From Caulobacter sp. SLTY (lineage in GTDB: Bacteria > Pseudomonadota > Alphaproteobacteria > Caulobacterales > Caulobacteraceae), in the NCBI RefSeq assembly GCF_009905535.1, contig NZ_JAAALA010000027.1:1-59361 (forward strand): a stretch of 59,361 nucleotides of DNA, in the 5' to 3' direction. The translations under genes and the position numbers were made by a program. Of the stretch, positions 1 to 8,825 are shown piece after piece. The first letter of the stretch is position 1. Every line of letters begins with the position of its first letter. The notes below the pieces were generated by a model. It had not been told where the DNA came from. It searched no databases and saw only the letters and a list, made by a program, of their open reading frames with translations.

Positions 1-644
1 CGCCTCCGCCGGCCGTCGCGCCACAGGCCGAGCAGTCGGAACTAGGCGACTACAAGCTCTACACCCTGCCCTTCCCGACCACGGTGGCGGCGCGCCAGAC
101 CAAGCAGCTGTTGATGATGAAGGCCGAGGGCGTGGCCTTCGACCGGGTCTATCGGTTCTCCACTTGGCCGGGTTCCAGCTTCTCGGCCGATGGCCGGCCG
201 CTCGCGGTCGACCTGTTGATGCGGATGAAAAATAGCAAGGCGAGCGGGCTGGGCCTGCCCATCCCGGGCGGCAACGCCACCATCACCCAGGAAACGCCGA
301 ACGGCGCCCTGATCGCCGGCAGCTACAAATTCGAAAACAGCCCGGTGGGCTCGCCCTTCGACCTCACCCTGGCCAGTTCGCGGCAGGTGGAGGTGACGCC
401 GGTGCTGGTCAGCGACGTGACCAAGGGCAAGCGGAACCGGGAGTTCACCTACGCCATCGAGGCGGTGAACCACACCGCCGCCCCGGCTGCCTTCGAGGTG
501 AGGGTGATGCAGAGCTATCAGGTGTTCAAGATCACCAACGCGACGGTGAAGCCGGTCAGCCGCGATGGCGGGCGGGTGATGGCCGTGGTGCTGGCGCCGG
601 GCGAGCGGCGGACGCTGCGTTACACGGTGCGGATCACGCAATAG
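1..644 (+). CDS. C-terminal part of a DUF4139-like protein (5' end outside window)
   Basis: The reading frame is already open at base 3 and runs to TAG at 642-644, so the true start lies upstream of the window. The visible part is about 213 residues. It begins with an Ala/Pro-rich linker, followed by a GDYKLYTLP segment, a run of alternating hydrophobic and polar residues typical of beta-sandwich domains, and a closing GERRTLRYTVRITQ strand. This pattern resembles the C-terminal half of DUF4139 proteins, which are secreted or envelope proteins of unknown function. A GTG at 84 could be mistaken for a start, but the coding pattern continues upstream of it. The family call is by resemblance only. 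The gene is followed 35 bases later by RNase R on the same strand. Confidence 0.55.
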   Translation, partial: PPPAVAPQAEQSELGDYKLYTLPFPTTVAARQTKQLLMMKAEGVAFDRVYRFSTWPGSSFSADGRPLAVDLLMRMKNSKASGLGLPIPGGNATITQETPNGALIAGSYKFENSPVGSPFDLTLASSRQVEVTPVLVSDVTKGKRNREFTYAIEAVNHTAAPAAFEVRVMQSYQVFKITNATVKPVSRDGGRVMAVVLAPGERRTLRYTVRITQ

Positions 645-679
645 GTGCGTGGCGGCGTCCGGCGGGTTATGCCAGGACA

Positions 680-3010
680 ATGGCCAAGCCGAAGACTCCG
701 AAAACCCCGAAAATTCCCCAGGGCCTGCCCGACAAGGACACCCTGATCGCCTTTCTGCGCGACGCCGGCGAGGCGGGGAAGGCCGACATCGCCCGGCATT
801 TTGGGCTGAAGGGCGCCGACCGAAGGGCGCTGCGCGAGATGCTGCGCGAGCTGGAGGCGTCCGGGGCGCTGGGCAAGCGGGGGCGGCGCGGGTTCGCCGA
901 GGCCGGGGCCCTGCCGCCGGTGGGCGTGGCCGAGGTGGTCGAGCGGGATGCGGACGGAGACCTCTATGTGCGCCTGACCAAGGGCGAGGACGCGCCGCTG
1001 GCCCGGCTGGCGCCGGATCGCCAGGAGAAGGCGGCGGGCGCGCCGGGGATGGGCGACAAACTGCTGGTCCGCTTCGAACGGCTGGAGACCGGGGAGATCG
1101 AGGCGCGGGTCATCAAGCGGCTGGGCCAGAGCTCGCACCGGGTGCTGGGCGTCGTGCGCAAGGCGCGGCGGGAGATTCGGGTGGAGCCGGTGGACCGCAA
1201 GAGCAAGGACAGCCTGGTGCTGCCCGAGTTCGAGGGGCGTGACCTGAAGGACGGCGACCTGGTGCTGGCCCAGCTGGTCCCCGGCGGCGGCGGGCGGTAC
1301 GGGCCCAAGCAGGGCAAGCTGCTGGAGGTGGTCGGTCGCGAGGATGAGCCCAGGGCGGCTTCGCTGATCGCCATCCATGCGCACGGCATCCCGACGGGGT
1401 TCAGCGAGGCGGCGGAGGCAGAGGCCGAGGCGGCGAAGGAGCCGACCCTGAAAGGCCGCGAGGACCTGCGTGACCTGCCGCTGATCACCATCGACCCGGC
1501 GGACGCGCGGGACCACGACGACGCGGTGTTCGCCCATCCCGATCCGGACGCCAAGAACGAGGGCGGCTGGGTGGTCTGGGTCGCGATCGCCGATGTGGCC
1601 GCCTATGTGCGGCACGGCACGGCGCTGGACTCGGAGGCGCGCGACAAGGGCAACAGCACCTACTTCCCCGACCGGGTGGAGCCGATGCTGCCGGAGCGGC
1701 TGTCGGCGGGGCTGTGTTCCCTGCGCGAGGGCGAGAACCGGGCCTGCATGGCCGTGCGAATGGTGTTCGACGCCAGCGGGAAAAAGCGGTCCCACCGGTT
1801 CGTTCGCGGGCTGATGCGGTCGGCGGCGAAGCTCAGCTACGAGCAGGCGCAGGACGCCATCGACGGGCTGGCGGACGAGAAGACCGGCGCCCTGATGGAC
1901 GGCATCCTGAAGCCGCTGTGGGCGGCCTATCATGTAATGCTGAAGGGCCGGCGGGCGCGCTCGCCCCTGGCCATCGAGAGCGACGAGCGGCGCATCCGGA
2001 TCAGTCCCGACGGCCAGGTGGCGTCGATCGAGAAGCGGCGGAGCCTGGAGGCCCACCAGCTGATCGAGGAGATGATGGTGCAGGCCAACGTCTGCGCCGC
2101 CGAGACGCTGGAGCAGAAGCGGACGCCGCTGATCTATCGGATCCACGACACGCCCAGCATGGAGAAGGTGCAGTCGCTGGCCGAGTTCCTGGAGACGCTG
2201 GACATCCCCTGGAACAAGGGCGAGGCGCCGCGCACCGACCGGTTCAACAAGCTGCTGGCCGAGACCCGAGAGGGGCCGCACGCCGAGATCGTCAACGAGG
2301 TGGTGCTGCGCAGCCAGATGCAGGCCGTCTACAGCAGTGAGAATATTGGCCACTTCGGGCTGAACCTGGCCCGGTACGCCCACTTCACCAGCCCGATCCG
2401 GCGCTATGCCGACCTGATCGTCCACCGGGCGCTGATCCGGGCGCTGGGGCTGGGGGACGATGGCCTGACGGATGGCGACATCAGCCAGATCAAGGACACC
2501 GCCGAGCGGATCACCTTCGCCGAGCGGCGCAGCATGGCGGCCGAGCGGGACGCCACGGATCGCTACGTGGCGGCCTTCCTGTCCGACCGGGTCGGGGCCG
2601 AGTTCGCCGGGCGGATCACGGGGGTGACCCGGTTCGGGCTGTTCGTGCGGCTGGACGAGACGGGGGCCGACGGGCTGGTCCCGGTCTCGACCCTGGGCGA
2701 GGAGTATTTCGTGCATGACGAACGCATGCATGCCCTGGTCGGGGAGCGCACCGGCGCCCGCTGGCCGCTGGGGATGCGGGTCGAGGTTCGGCTGCGGGAG
2801 GCGACGCCGGTGACCGGCGGGCTGCTGTTCGAGATGCTGAGCGAGCCGCTGGCGGCCGATCCGAACGCCCAGAAGCCGCGACTTGGCGTGCGGCGCAAGT
2901 TCAGGGATGGTGGGGGCGGCGGCGGCCGGGGTGGACCGCCGCGCATGGGCGGACCGGGCAAGGCCCGGACGCCAGGAAAGCCCGGCAAGGGCGGGGGGAA
3001 ACGGCGATGA
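680..3010 (+). CDS. rnr: Ribonuclease R (3'-5' exoribonuclease)
   Basis: A 776-residue RNase II/R family exoribonuclease that degrades structured RNA processively from the 3' end. An N-terminal winged-helix segment (about residues 20-65) precedes cold-shock-like OB folds. The RNB catalytic domain starts near residue 270 with the aspartate cluster DPADARDHDDAVF that binds the catalytic magnesium ions, and continues through YFPDRVEPMLPERL and the FTSPIRRYADL signature. An S1 RNA-binding domain lies near residues 635-720 (GVTRFGLFVRLDETGADGL). The tail is very basic and glycine-rich, as in other RNase R proteins. The ATG at 680 follows an AGGA at 673-676. The stop overlaps the start of the next gene by four bases (ATGA), suggesting a shared transcript. 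Length and domain order match RNase R rather than the shorter RNase II. Confidence 0.96.
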   Translation: MAKPKTPKTPKIPQGLPDKDTLIAFLRDAGEAGKADIARHFGLKGADRRALREMLRELEASGALGKRGRRGFAEAGALPPVGVAEVVERDADGDLYVRLTKGEDAPLARLAPDRQEKAAGAPGMGDKLLVRFERLETGEIEARVIKRLGQSSHRVLGVVRKARREIRVEPVDRKSKDSLVLPEFEGRDLKDGDLVLAQLVPGGGGRYGPKQGKLLEVVGREDEPRAASLIAIHAHGIPTGFSEAAEAEAEAAKEPTLKGREDLRDLPLITIDPADARDHDDAVFAHPDPDAKNEGGWVVWVAIADVAAYVRHGTALDSEARDKGNSTYFPDRVEPMLPERLSAGLCSLREGENRACMAVRMVFDASGKKRSHRFVRGLMRSAAKLSYEQAQDAIDGLADEKTGALMDGILKPLWAAYHVMLKGRRARSPLAIESDERRIRISPDGQVASIEKRRSLEAHQLIEEMMVQANVCAAETLEQKRTPLIYRIHDTPSMEKVQSLAEFLETLDIPWNKGEAPRTDRFNKLLAETREGPHAEIVNEVVLRSQMQAVYSSENIGHFGLNLARYAHFTSPIRRYADLIVHRALIRALGLGDDGLTDGDISQIKDTAERITFAERRSMAAERDATDRYVAAFLSDRVGAEFAGRITGVTRFGLFVRLDETGADGLVPVSTLGEEYFVHDERMHALVGERTGARWPLGMRVEVRLREATPVTGGLLFEMLSEPLAADPNAQKPRLGVRRKFRDGGGGGGRGGPPRMGGPGKARTPGKPGKGGGKRR

Positions 3011-4029
3011 AGCGACTGATTCTGGCGGCGGTTCTGGGCGGGCTCCTGACGGTCCCGGCCCTGGCCAACGATTCCACCGCCGAGTTGGCGGCCGGCGGGC
3101 TGATCCTGACGAAGACCGACAGCATCGAGATGCGGTCGGAGGATCTCTACATCAGCCAGGACGAGGTGCGGGTCAGCTATCGGTTCGTGAACACCAGCAG
3201 CGCGCCGGTGAGCACCGTGGTCGCCTTCCCGATGCCGGACATCGGCGGCGAGGGCTTCTTCGAGAGCGACAACGGCCTGCCGACCGATGATGCGACCAAC
3301 CTGCTGGCCTTCCACACCGAGGTGGACGGCGTGCCGGTGAAGGCGCAGGTCGAGCAGAAGGCGTTCGTCAACGGCGTCGATCGCACCGCCTGGCTGACGG
3401 CGCGAGGCGTGCCGCTGGCGGCGCACCGGCCGGAGGCTTCGGCGGCCCTGGAGAAACTGAGCGACGCCGACAAGGCGGAGGCGACGAGGCTCGGGCTCGT
3501 CTGGCTCAATGAATATGACGCCGGCAAGGGTTGGGAGAAGCACCTGGAGCCGGCCTGGGTCTTGAAGACCACCTTCTACTGGACCCAGACCTTCCCGCCC
3601 GGGAAGGAGCTGCTGGTCGAGCATCGCTACAAGCCGGCGGTGGGTGGCAGCGTCGACACCATCGTGGGCATGTCGGCTCCGGACAACGCGGAGTTCCAGG
3701 CCTCCATCGACGCCGAGCGCAAGAAGTACTGCGTCGACGCCAGCTTCCTGGCCGCCATGAAGCGAGGGCAGGCCAAGGCCGAGGGGTCGATGAGCGGCTA
3801 TACCGAGCGGCGCATCGCCTATGTGCTGAAGACCGGGGCCAACTGGGCCAAGCCGATCGGCGACTTCCGCCTGGTGGTCGACAAGGGGGCGGCGGAAAAC
3901 CTGGTCAGCTTCTGCGCCAGCGGCGTGCGCAAGATCGGCCCGACGCGGTTCGAGGTGACCAAGAAGAACTACACCCCGACCAGCGACCTCGACATCCTGA
4001 TCCTCGTGCCGATGCAGGTGAACGAGTAG
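3007..4029 (+). CDS. Secreted DUF4424-type protein
   Basis: A 340-residue protein with a clear signal peptide (MKRLILAAVLGGLL...ALA, cleavage near residue 20), so it is exported to the periplasm. The mature part begins NDSTAELAAGGLILTKTDSIEM and contains a long beta-rich region with a VSYRFVNTSSAPVS strand, which resembles the DUF4424 family of uncharacterised secreted proteins. No catalytic motif is evident. It overlaps the rnr stop by four bases and is probably co-transcribed with it. A repeat-like inverted pair lies directly downstream. Function is unknown; the family assignment is from recognised sequence style. Confidence 0.8.
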   Translation: MKRLILAAVLGGLLTVPALANDSTAELAAGGLILTKTDSIEMRSEDLYISQDEVRVSYRFVNTSSAPVSTVVAFPMPDIGGEGFFESDNGLPTDDATNLLAFHTEVDGVPVKAQVEQKAFVNGVDRTAWLTARGVPLAAHRPEASAALEKLSDADKAEATRLGLVWLNEYDAGKGWEKHLEPAWVLKTTFYWTQTFPPGKELLVEHRYKPAVGGSVDTIVGMSAPDNAEFQASIDAERKKYCVDASFLAAMKRGQAKAEGSMSGYTERRIAYVLKTGANWAKPIGDFRLVVDKGAAENLVSFCASGVRKIGPTRFEVTKKNYTPTSDLDILILVPMQVNE

Positions 4030-4041
4030 GCTTCCCTGCGT

Positions 4042-4146
4042 CCTTCGACACGCCCGCTCGCGCGGGCTGCTCAGGATGACGAACCGGGGTGGGCGCTTCA
4101 AACTTCCACGTCATGCTGAGCAGCGGCCGCAGGCCGCGTGTCGAAG
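4042..4146. repeat. Inverted intergenic repeat pair (TTCGACACG...GTCAT type)
   Basis: Bases 4042-4081 (CCTTCGACACG ... CTGCTCAGGATGACG) and 4109-4146 (CGTCATGCTGAGCAG ... CGTGTCGAAG) are imperfect inverted copies of one another. Each arm also contains its own GC-rich mini-palindrome. The unit, with a CTTCGACA end and a GGATGAC end, resembles intergenic repeat elements seen in several alphaproteobacterial genomes. It sits between the DUF4424 gene and the NUDIX pair, where it could act as a transcription barrier or RNA stem-loop. Confidence 0.65.
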
Positions 4147-4204
4147 CACGCACCTTCCCCAACGACATACTTTCGCCGGCCGCTGGCGCTCCTAAACTGA
4201 GCGC

Positions 4205-4930
4205 ATGGAAAAGCCGATCCTCGACCCCAACTACGACCCGCGCAGCGACGGGGCGATGCGCGAGGAGGGCAAGGCAGTCCGGCCGCGGCACGCGGCGACG
4301 CTGATTGTGGTGAGGCGGGATGCGAAGAAGCCGCGACTGTTGATGGGGCGGCGGGCCAAGGGTCATGCCTTCATGCCGTCCAAGTGGGTGTTTCCCGGCG
4401 GGCGCGTGGACCGGGGGGATTTCACCGCCCCGTCGGCCAGCGAGCTGAGCCCCGGCGTCGAGGCCAGATTGGCCCTGACCCTGCGCCACAAGTCGCCTGC
4501 CCTGCCCCGCGCCCTGGCCATGGCGGCGGTGCGGGAGACGTTCGAGGAGGTGGGGCTGCTGCTGGCCAAGCCGGCGCCGACGCGGCCGGGCGTTGGGCCC
4601 TGGCGCGAGTTTCTGGCCCAGGGGGCGGCGCCCGACCTCGCGCCCCTGCAGTTCGTGGCACGGGCAATCACGCCGCCCTATCGGCCGCGGAGGTTCGACG
4701 CGCGGTTCTTCATGGCCGACGCCGAGCATCTGGTCAGCCTGGATCGGCAGCCCGACTGCGGCGAGCTGGACGAGATCGCCTGGGTCGATCTGGACGAGGC
4801 GCTGGCGCTGGACCTGCCCAACATCACCCGCTTCGTGGTGGCCGAGATCGCCGAACGGCTGAAAGGCGCCGAGCGGCCGGCTCCCTTCATGCGCTTCCTG
4901 CAGGGCGCCCGGCGGCTGGACTACCTATGA
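4205..4930 (+). CDS. NUDIX hydrolase
   Basis: A 241-residue NUDIX-superfamily protein, expected to hydrolyse a nucleoside diphosphate linked to another moiety; the substrate cannot be told from sequence. The fold begins with RPRHAATLIVVRRD, continues with WVFPGGRVDRGDF, and the helix-forming part of the NUDIX box is seen as AAVRETFEEVGLLL, which supplies the metal-binding glutamates. The insertion between GG and RETFEE is long, as in the CoA-type and larger alphaproteobacterial NUDIX proteins. The stop overlaps the next gene, a shorter paralogue, by four bases (ATGA), so the two are translationally coupled. Confidence 0.88.
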   Translation: MEKPILDPNYDPRSDGAMREEGKAVRPRHAATLIVVRRDAKKPRLLMGRRAKGHAFMPSKWVFPGGRVDRGDFTAPSASELSPGVEARLALTLRHKSPALPRALAMAAVRETFEEVGLLLAKPAPTRPGVGPWREFLAQGAAPDLAPLQFVARAITPPYRPRRFDARFFMADAEHLVSLDRQPDCGELDEIAWVDLDEALALDLPNITRFVVAEIAERLKGAERPAPFMRFLQGARRLDYL

Positions 4931-5484
4931 CTCCGGTCCGTCCCCGGCATGCGGCCAGCCTGATCCTGCTGCGCGGCGCCGGGCCGAAGGCTCAGGTGCT
5001 GATGGGCAAACGGCCGCGCAAGTCGCGGTTCGCGCCGGATGTGTTCGTATTTCCCGGCGGGGCGGTCGATCCGGTCGACCGGCTTGCCCCGCGGTCCCTC
5101 TCGCCGGTGTGCGCGCGGCTGACCCATGCGTCCGGGCGATTGGCAGGCGCCCTGGCGGCGGCGGCGGTGCGGGAGACGTTCGAGGAAACGGGCCTGAGCC
5201 TGCCCGACGAAGCCCCCCTGACCCTGGCCGCGCGGGCCATAACGCCGACCAACAGCCCGGTGCGGTTTCACGCCCGGTTCTTCAAAGCCGACGCGGCCGA
5301 TGTGACCGGAATCCTGGCGGACAGCGACGAGCTGTCGGAGCTGGCGTTCCGGCCGCTGCCGGAGGCGCGCCAGTTGCCGCTGTTCGACATCACCGAGGCG
5401 ATTCTCGACGCACTGATGGCGGGGGACCCGCCGTTCCTGTTCACCTATCGGTATGGGAGGGCGCGGCTGAAGACGCTGATCTGA
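4927..5484 (+). CDS. NUDIX hydrolase (second of a tandem pair)
   Basis: A 185-residue paralogue of the preceding gene. Equivalent elements appear in the same order: RPRHAASLILLRG, VFVFPGGAVDPVDR and AAVRETFEETGLSL, the last carrying the metal-binding glutamates of the NUDIX box. Both proteins also share an ARAITP...RFxARFF stretch downstream, which points to duplication followed by divergence. The start ATG at 4927 overlaps the previous stop, giving strong support for this start over any upstream one. The substrate is unknown. The gene ends three bases before a convergent gene. Confidence 0.88.
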   Translation: MTPVRPRHAASLILLRGAGPKAQVLMGKRPRKSRFAPDVFVFPGGAVDPVDRLAPRSLSPVCARLTHASGRLAGALAAAAVRETFEETGLSLPDEAPLTLAARAITPTNSPVRFHARFFKADAADVTGILADSDELSELAFRPLPEARQLPLFDITEAILDALMAGDPPFLFTYRYGRARLKTLI

Positions 5485-5486
5485 GC

Positions 5487-6047
5487 CTAATCCGCCAGCG
5501 GCTTGGTCAGGTCGAATTCGACGCGGAAGAAGCGATTTTCGCGGCGCAGTTCGTAGGCGTAGGTCTTGCCGGGATGGACCTCGACGGCCCAGACGTTGGT
5601 CACCGAAGCCGGGTTGCCCTTTTCCTTGAACAGGGTCTTGGAGAAGGCGTCGGCGGGAAATTCCTGGCGAAAGGCGCTGCCGAAGGTGACCGAGTCGCCG
5701 CCGTATTGGGACAGGGCATCCTCGGTTCCGTCCTTATGACGATGGTCGTGCTTGAGGCGCAGGCGGGCCATTTCGATTCGGCTGATCACCCAGGTGCGAG
5801 AGCGGTCTTCGCCGACGGCGAAGGGAATGCGGATTTCCTTATCGGTGCAAACGGCCACCTTCATCACAAGGCGCTTGCCTTCGAAATCCTTGTCCAACGG
5901 GTCAGTGGTCACCACCTTGCCCTCGAAGGCCTTGCCGCACAGGGTGGTCAGCTGGGCAAAGAACTGGTCCGCAGGGACGGGTTGGGCCGCGCCCGCGGAG
6001 CTGACGGCGAAGGCGGCGAGGGCCGCGATGGTGAGGAGATGCTTCAT
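5487..6047 (-). CDS. Secreted hypothetical protein
   Basis: A 186-residue protein starting with a convincing signal peptide (MKHLLTIAALAAFAVSSAGAA) and a mature N-terminus QPVPADQFF, so it is probably periplasmic. Two cysteines, at TLCGKAFEG and KVAVCTDKE, could form a disulfide. The rest is beta-strand rich with many charged residues (YAYELRRENRFFRVEFDL near the end). I do not recognise a family. It stands alone on the minus strand, convergent with the NUDIX pair and divergent from rpmG. Confidence 0.75.
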   Translation of the reverse strand: MKHLLTIAALAAFAVSSAGAAQPVPADQFFAQLTTLCGKAFEGKVVTTDPLDKDFEGKRLVMKVAVCTDKEIRIPFAVGEDRSRTWVISRIEMARLRLKHDHRHKDGTEDALSQYGGDSVTFGSAFRQEFPADAFSKTLFKEKGNPASVTNVWAVEVHPGKTYAYELRRENRFFRVEFDLTKPLAD

Positions 6048-6072
6048 CCCGCCAGCCTATGCGCCACAGCCG

Positions 6073-6100
6073 TTGACTTCCAGCGATCCCTGAGTATGTT
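6073..6100 (+). promoter_or_regulatory. Putative sigma-70 promoter of rpmG
   Basis: TTGACT at 6073-6078 is separated by 16 bases from TATGTT at 6095-6100, a good match to the housekeeping -35/-10 pattern. It lies 45 bases before the rpmG ATG, as expected for a strongly expressed ribosomal protein gene. Confidence 0.5.
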
Positions 6101-6145
6101 CCGCGCCTCGCGAGAATTCGGCCCTGCGGCCATGAGGATATTGCT

Positions 6146-6313
6146 ATGGCCAAACCGGCTTCCATCAAGATCCGCCTGAACTCCACGGCGGACACCGGCT
6201 TCTTCTACGTCACCAAGAAGAACGCCCGCACCAAGACCGAAAAGATGGTCCTGAAGAAGTACGACCCGGTCGTGCGCAAGCACGTCGAGTTCAAGGAAGG
6301 CAAGATCAAGTAG
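6146..6313 (+). CDS. rpmG: 50S ribosomal protein L33
   Basis: A 55-residue basic protein reading [16 protein letters not shown]..., then [24 protein letters not shown] and [13 protein letters not shown]. This is the L33 pattern of the large ribosomal subunit. The zinc-binding CxxC pairs found in some L33 forms are absent, so it is the zinc-independent type. It is too short for many gene finders but has a plausible promoter at 6073-6100 and a strong intrinsic terminator at 6339-6366, so it forms a single-gene transcription unit. Confidence 0.95.
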   Translation: MAKPASIKIRLNSTADTGFFYVTKKNARTKTEKMVLKKYDPVVRKHVEFKEGKIK

Positions 6314-6338
6314 GCTTCGCCGCCTGTTTGACGACCCG

Positions 6339-6366
6339 AACGCCCGGCCTTACCGCCGGGCGTTTT
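6339..6366 (+). terminator. Rho-independent terminator of rpmG
   Basis: AACGCCCGGC (6339-6348) pairs with GCCGGGCGTT (6355-6364) around a six-base loop, and the stem runs into a TTTT tract at 6363-6366. It lies 25 bases after the rpmG stop. Confidence 0.85.
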
Positions 6367-6414
6367 GCTGTGCGGGATCCTGTTCAGAGCAAGGGTCGGA
6401 TACGGAAGGGCCGG

Positions 6415-6834
6415 TTAGAACCAGCCCTTCTTTTTCTCTTTCGGCGGGCGGGTGCCGATGAAGGGGCGCTTGGTGGTCGGCAGGCTGAGGACAAGGCCGA
6501 GCGCCGCCAGGATGATCAGCCCGGTCATGCCGATAGTCATGATCGTCAGATGCGGGGCGTCAGCCTCCAGTGGAACGTTGTCGAGATGGCGGAAGGTCGA
6601 GCTCCACAGGACGACCAGCATGGCGCCCCAGGCAGCGCTCAGCGCCCGGGCGCGGGTGCTGGTGGTCTCCCGCAGCACCAGGAGGCCCGCGATCCCGAGC
6701 CCCACCGCGATGACAATGTCATCGATCCAGTAAGGCCAGGCAGCCCTTCCGGTGTATTGCCGCGCCACAACCTGCAGGATGCCAAGCGGCGCCAGGCCCA
6801 GGGCCAACCAAGCGGAATGGGTTCGACTTTCCAT
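6415..6834 (-). CDS. Small integral membrane protein, unknown
   Basis: A 139-residue protein with about four hydrophobic segments: LALGLAPLGILQVVA, WIDDIVIAVGLGIAGLLVL, AAWGAMLVVLWSS and IMTIGMTGLIILAALGLVL. The C-terminus is cytoplasm-like and very basic (PPKEKKKGWF). No family is recognised. It faces rpmG convergently and lies upstream on the same strand direction as divK-pleD but 170 bases beyond pleD's end, so it is probably separately transcribed. Confidence 0.7.
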   Translation of the reverse strand: MESRTHSAWLALGLAPLGILQVVARQYTGRAAWPYWIDDIVIAVGLGIAGLLVLRETTSTRARALSAAWGAMLVVLWSSTFRHLDNVPLEADAPHLTIMTIGMTGLIILAALGLVLSLPTTKRPFIGTRPPKEKKKGWF

Positions 6835-7006
6835 ACAGCTTCCTCAAACCCTGTTCGCCCAGGTAAGAGCGACTCTCAAACAGCCTCGCAAGTCATAAAC
6901 GACGTAAGCGCGAAATACAGTCGTCCTTGCTCGATTTGGGTTGAAAAGATTTTCGGACAATCTGCCTTCCGGCGTCGCCTCGACACCGGTTACCGACACT
7001 AAGACA

Positions 7007-8371
7007 TTAGGCCGCGCGGGCGACAACCCTGTTGCGGCCGGCGTGCTTGGCTTCGTAGACGGCGCCGTCGGCGCGCTTCAGCAGGGTCTCGGGCGTGTCG
7101 AGATCGGTCACCGTGCTGGCCACCCCGATAGAAATGGTGACGGTCAGCAGTTCGGTCCCGCCGGCCACCCGGAAGGGCGAGCCGGCCACATGCAGGCGGA
7201 TCCGTTCGGCGATCCGCTCGGCGTCGGCCAAGCGCGTGTCGGGCATGATCACCGTGAACTCCTCGCCACCGTAGCGGCAGGGCAGATCGATCGCCCGGAC
7301 ATTGGTGGCCAGCCGCACGGCGAACTCGCGCAGCACTTCGTCGCCCACATCGTGGCCGAAGCTGTCGTTGATCTTCTTGAAGTGGTCGATGTCGATCATC
7401 AGGGCGGCGACCGGATCACCCCCCATGGCCGCCCGCTTCACCAGGGCATTGAGCTGCCCTTCCATGTAGCGGCGGTTGTGCAGGCCGGTCAGCTGGTCGG
7501 TGACCGCCAGCTCCAGCGAGTGGTCGAGGTTCTGGCGCAGGAAGTCGGTGTAGCGCTTGCGCTTGATCTGGGTGCGGGCGCGGGCCGACAGCTCCTGTGG
7601 ATCGATGGGGCGAGAAAGGATGTCGTTGACGCCGATCTCCAGGGCCTTGACCAAGCGCGGCCGATCATCGGGATCGACAACGATCAGAACCGGCAGGTTG
7701 CGGCTGGTCTCGTCAGACCGCAGGGCGGCGCAGAAGCGCAGACCGTCGAAGCCCCTCGCCGCCGCATTGACGATGACCATGTCGACCGGACCACGGGCCG
7801 TTGCCAGCGCCTTGTCATAGTCGCTTTCGACCACCGGGCGATGCTCGATGGCCAGTTCGGTGGCGATCCGCTGCGACTGGCGCTCATTGTCGTCGACGAT
7901 CAGGATCCGGCCGCCGGAACCGCCCAGGCGCGAGGCCGCGCCCGCGATGACCCCCATGCGGCGGCCAGATTCCTCGCGCTGGCGCAGTTCGTCGATGACC
8001 AGCTTGAGGCGGGTCAGGCTGCGGACCCGCGCGAACAGCATGACGTCGTCAATCGGCTTGGTCAGGAACTCGTCGGCGCCCGCCTCCAACCCCTCGATTC
8101 GGTCGGAGCGGCCATCCAGAGCGGTAACCAGCACCACGGGGATGTGGCGGGTCTCCGGATCTTCCTTCAGACGCTTGCAGACCTGGAAGCCGTCCATGCC
8201 CGGCATCATGACGTCGAGCAGGACGATGTCGGGCTTTTCGGCGGCGGCGATGGCCAGGGCCGTGGGACCGTCGCAGGCGGTCAGCACCTCGTAGTACTCG
8301 GCCGTCAGCTTCGCCTCGAGGAGGCGGACGTTGGCTTCGATGTCGTCGACTACAAGAATGCGCGCACTCAT
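7007..8371 (-). CDS. pleD: PleD, response-regulator diguanylate cyclase
   Basis: A 454-residue protein, the same length as C. crescentus PleD. Domain order is REC1 (residues 1-120, phospho-acceptor D53 in LLDVMMPG), a degenerate REC2 adaptor (about 155-270) and a C-terminal GGDEF domain. The active-site motif is GGEEF at 368-372 and the allosteric inhibition site RxxD (RAID) sits just before it, so both catalysis and product inhibition by c-di-GMP should be intact. In Caulobacter PleD is phosphorylated by the PleC/DivJ kinases and drives the swarmer-to-stalked transition. It follows divK by four bases, forming the classic divK-pleD operon. Confidence 0.97.
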   Translation of the reverse strand: MSARILVVDDIEANVRLLEAKLTAEYYEVLTACDGPTALAIAAAEKPDIVLLDVMMPGMDGFQVCKRLKEDPETRHIPVVLVTALDGRSDRIEGLEAGADEFLTKPIDDVMLFARVRSLTRLKLVIDELRQREESGRRMGVIAGAASRLGGSGGRILIVDDNERQSQRIATELAIEHRPVVESDYDKALATARGPVDMVIVNAAARGFDGLRFCAALRSDETSRNLPVLIVVDPDDRPRLVKALEIGVNDILSRPIDPQELSARARTQIKRKRYTDFLRQNLDHSLELAVTDQLTGLHNRRYMEGQLNALVKRAAMGGDPVAALMIDIDHFKKINDSFGHDVGDEVLREFAVRLATNVRAIDLPCRYGGEEFTVIMPDTRLADAERIAERIRLHVAGSPFRVAGGTELLTVTISIGVASTVTDLDTPETLLKRADGAVYEAKHAGRNRVVARAA

Positions 8372-8375
8372 CGCC

Positions 8376-8741
8376 CTACCCCAGGAAGCGGCGGATGGTG
8401 TCCAGGAAGTGGGACACCGAAATCGGTTTGGAGATGTAGGCCTCGCAGCCGCCTTCGCGAATGCGTTCCTCGTCGCCCTTCATGGCGAACGCGGTCACCG
8501 CGACCACGGGGATGTGGGCCAGGTCGTCGTCTTCCTTCAGCCACTTGGTCACCTCGAGCCCGGAAATCTCCGGCAGCTGGATGTCCATTAGAATCAGGTC
8601 GGGACGATGTTCGCGGGCCAGGGACAGAGCCGACAGTCCCTCGCGCGTCTGAAGGGTTTCATACCCTTGCGCGTCGAGAAGGTCGTGGAAGAGCTTCATA
8701 TTGAGCTCGTTATCCTCGACGATGAGGACCTTCTTCGCCAT
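8376..8741 (-). CDS. divK: DivK, single-domain cell-cycle response regulator
   Basis: A 121-residue stand-alone receiver domain. The acidic pocket is VEDNELN, the phospho-acceptor is D53 in [10 protein letters not shown], the switch threonine is in [14 protein letters not shown], and the conserved lysine is in YISKPIS. It is nearly identical in these blocks to C. crescentus DivK, which interacts with DivL, DivJ and PleC to control CtrA. The ATG at 8741 is chosen over an in-frame TTG one codon upstream. A CtrA-like box lies about 85-100 bases upstream. It is transcribed with pleD, four bases downstream. Confidence 0.97.
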   Translation of the reverse strand: MAKKVLIVEDNELNMKLFHDLLDAQGYETLQTREGLSALSLAREHRPDLILMDIQLPEISGLEVTKWLKEDDDLAHIPVVAVTAFAMKGDEERIREGGCEAYISKPISVSHFLDTIRRFLG

Positions 8742-8825
8742 CAAGCGTTGGAACCCCGGTACGGATTGGCTGGATACAGACTCGGGTTGAGCCGATTTCC
8801 TTGCAGCCAGATGCCACGAATATCC

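Noticed and set aside
620..2731. A 703-codon open frame on the minus strand opposite RNase R
   Set aside because: It mirrors the high-GC codon pattern of rnr, has Arg/Gln/His-rich composition and no recognisable domain; it is an antisense shadow.
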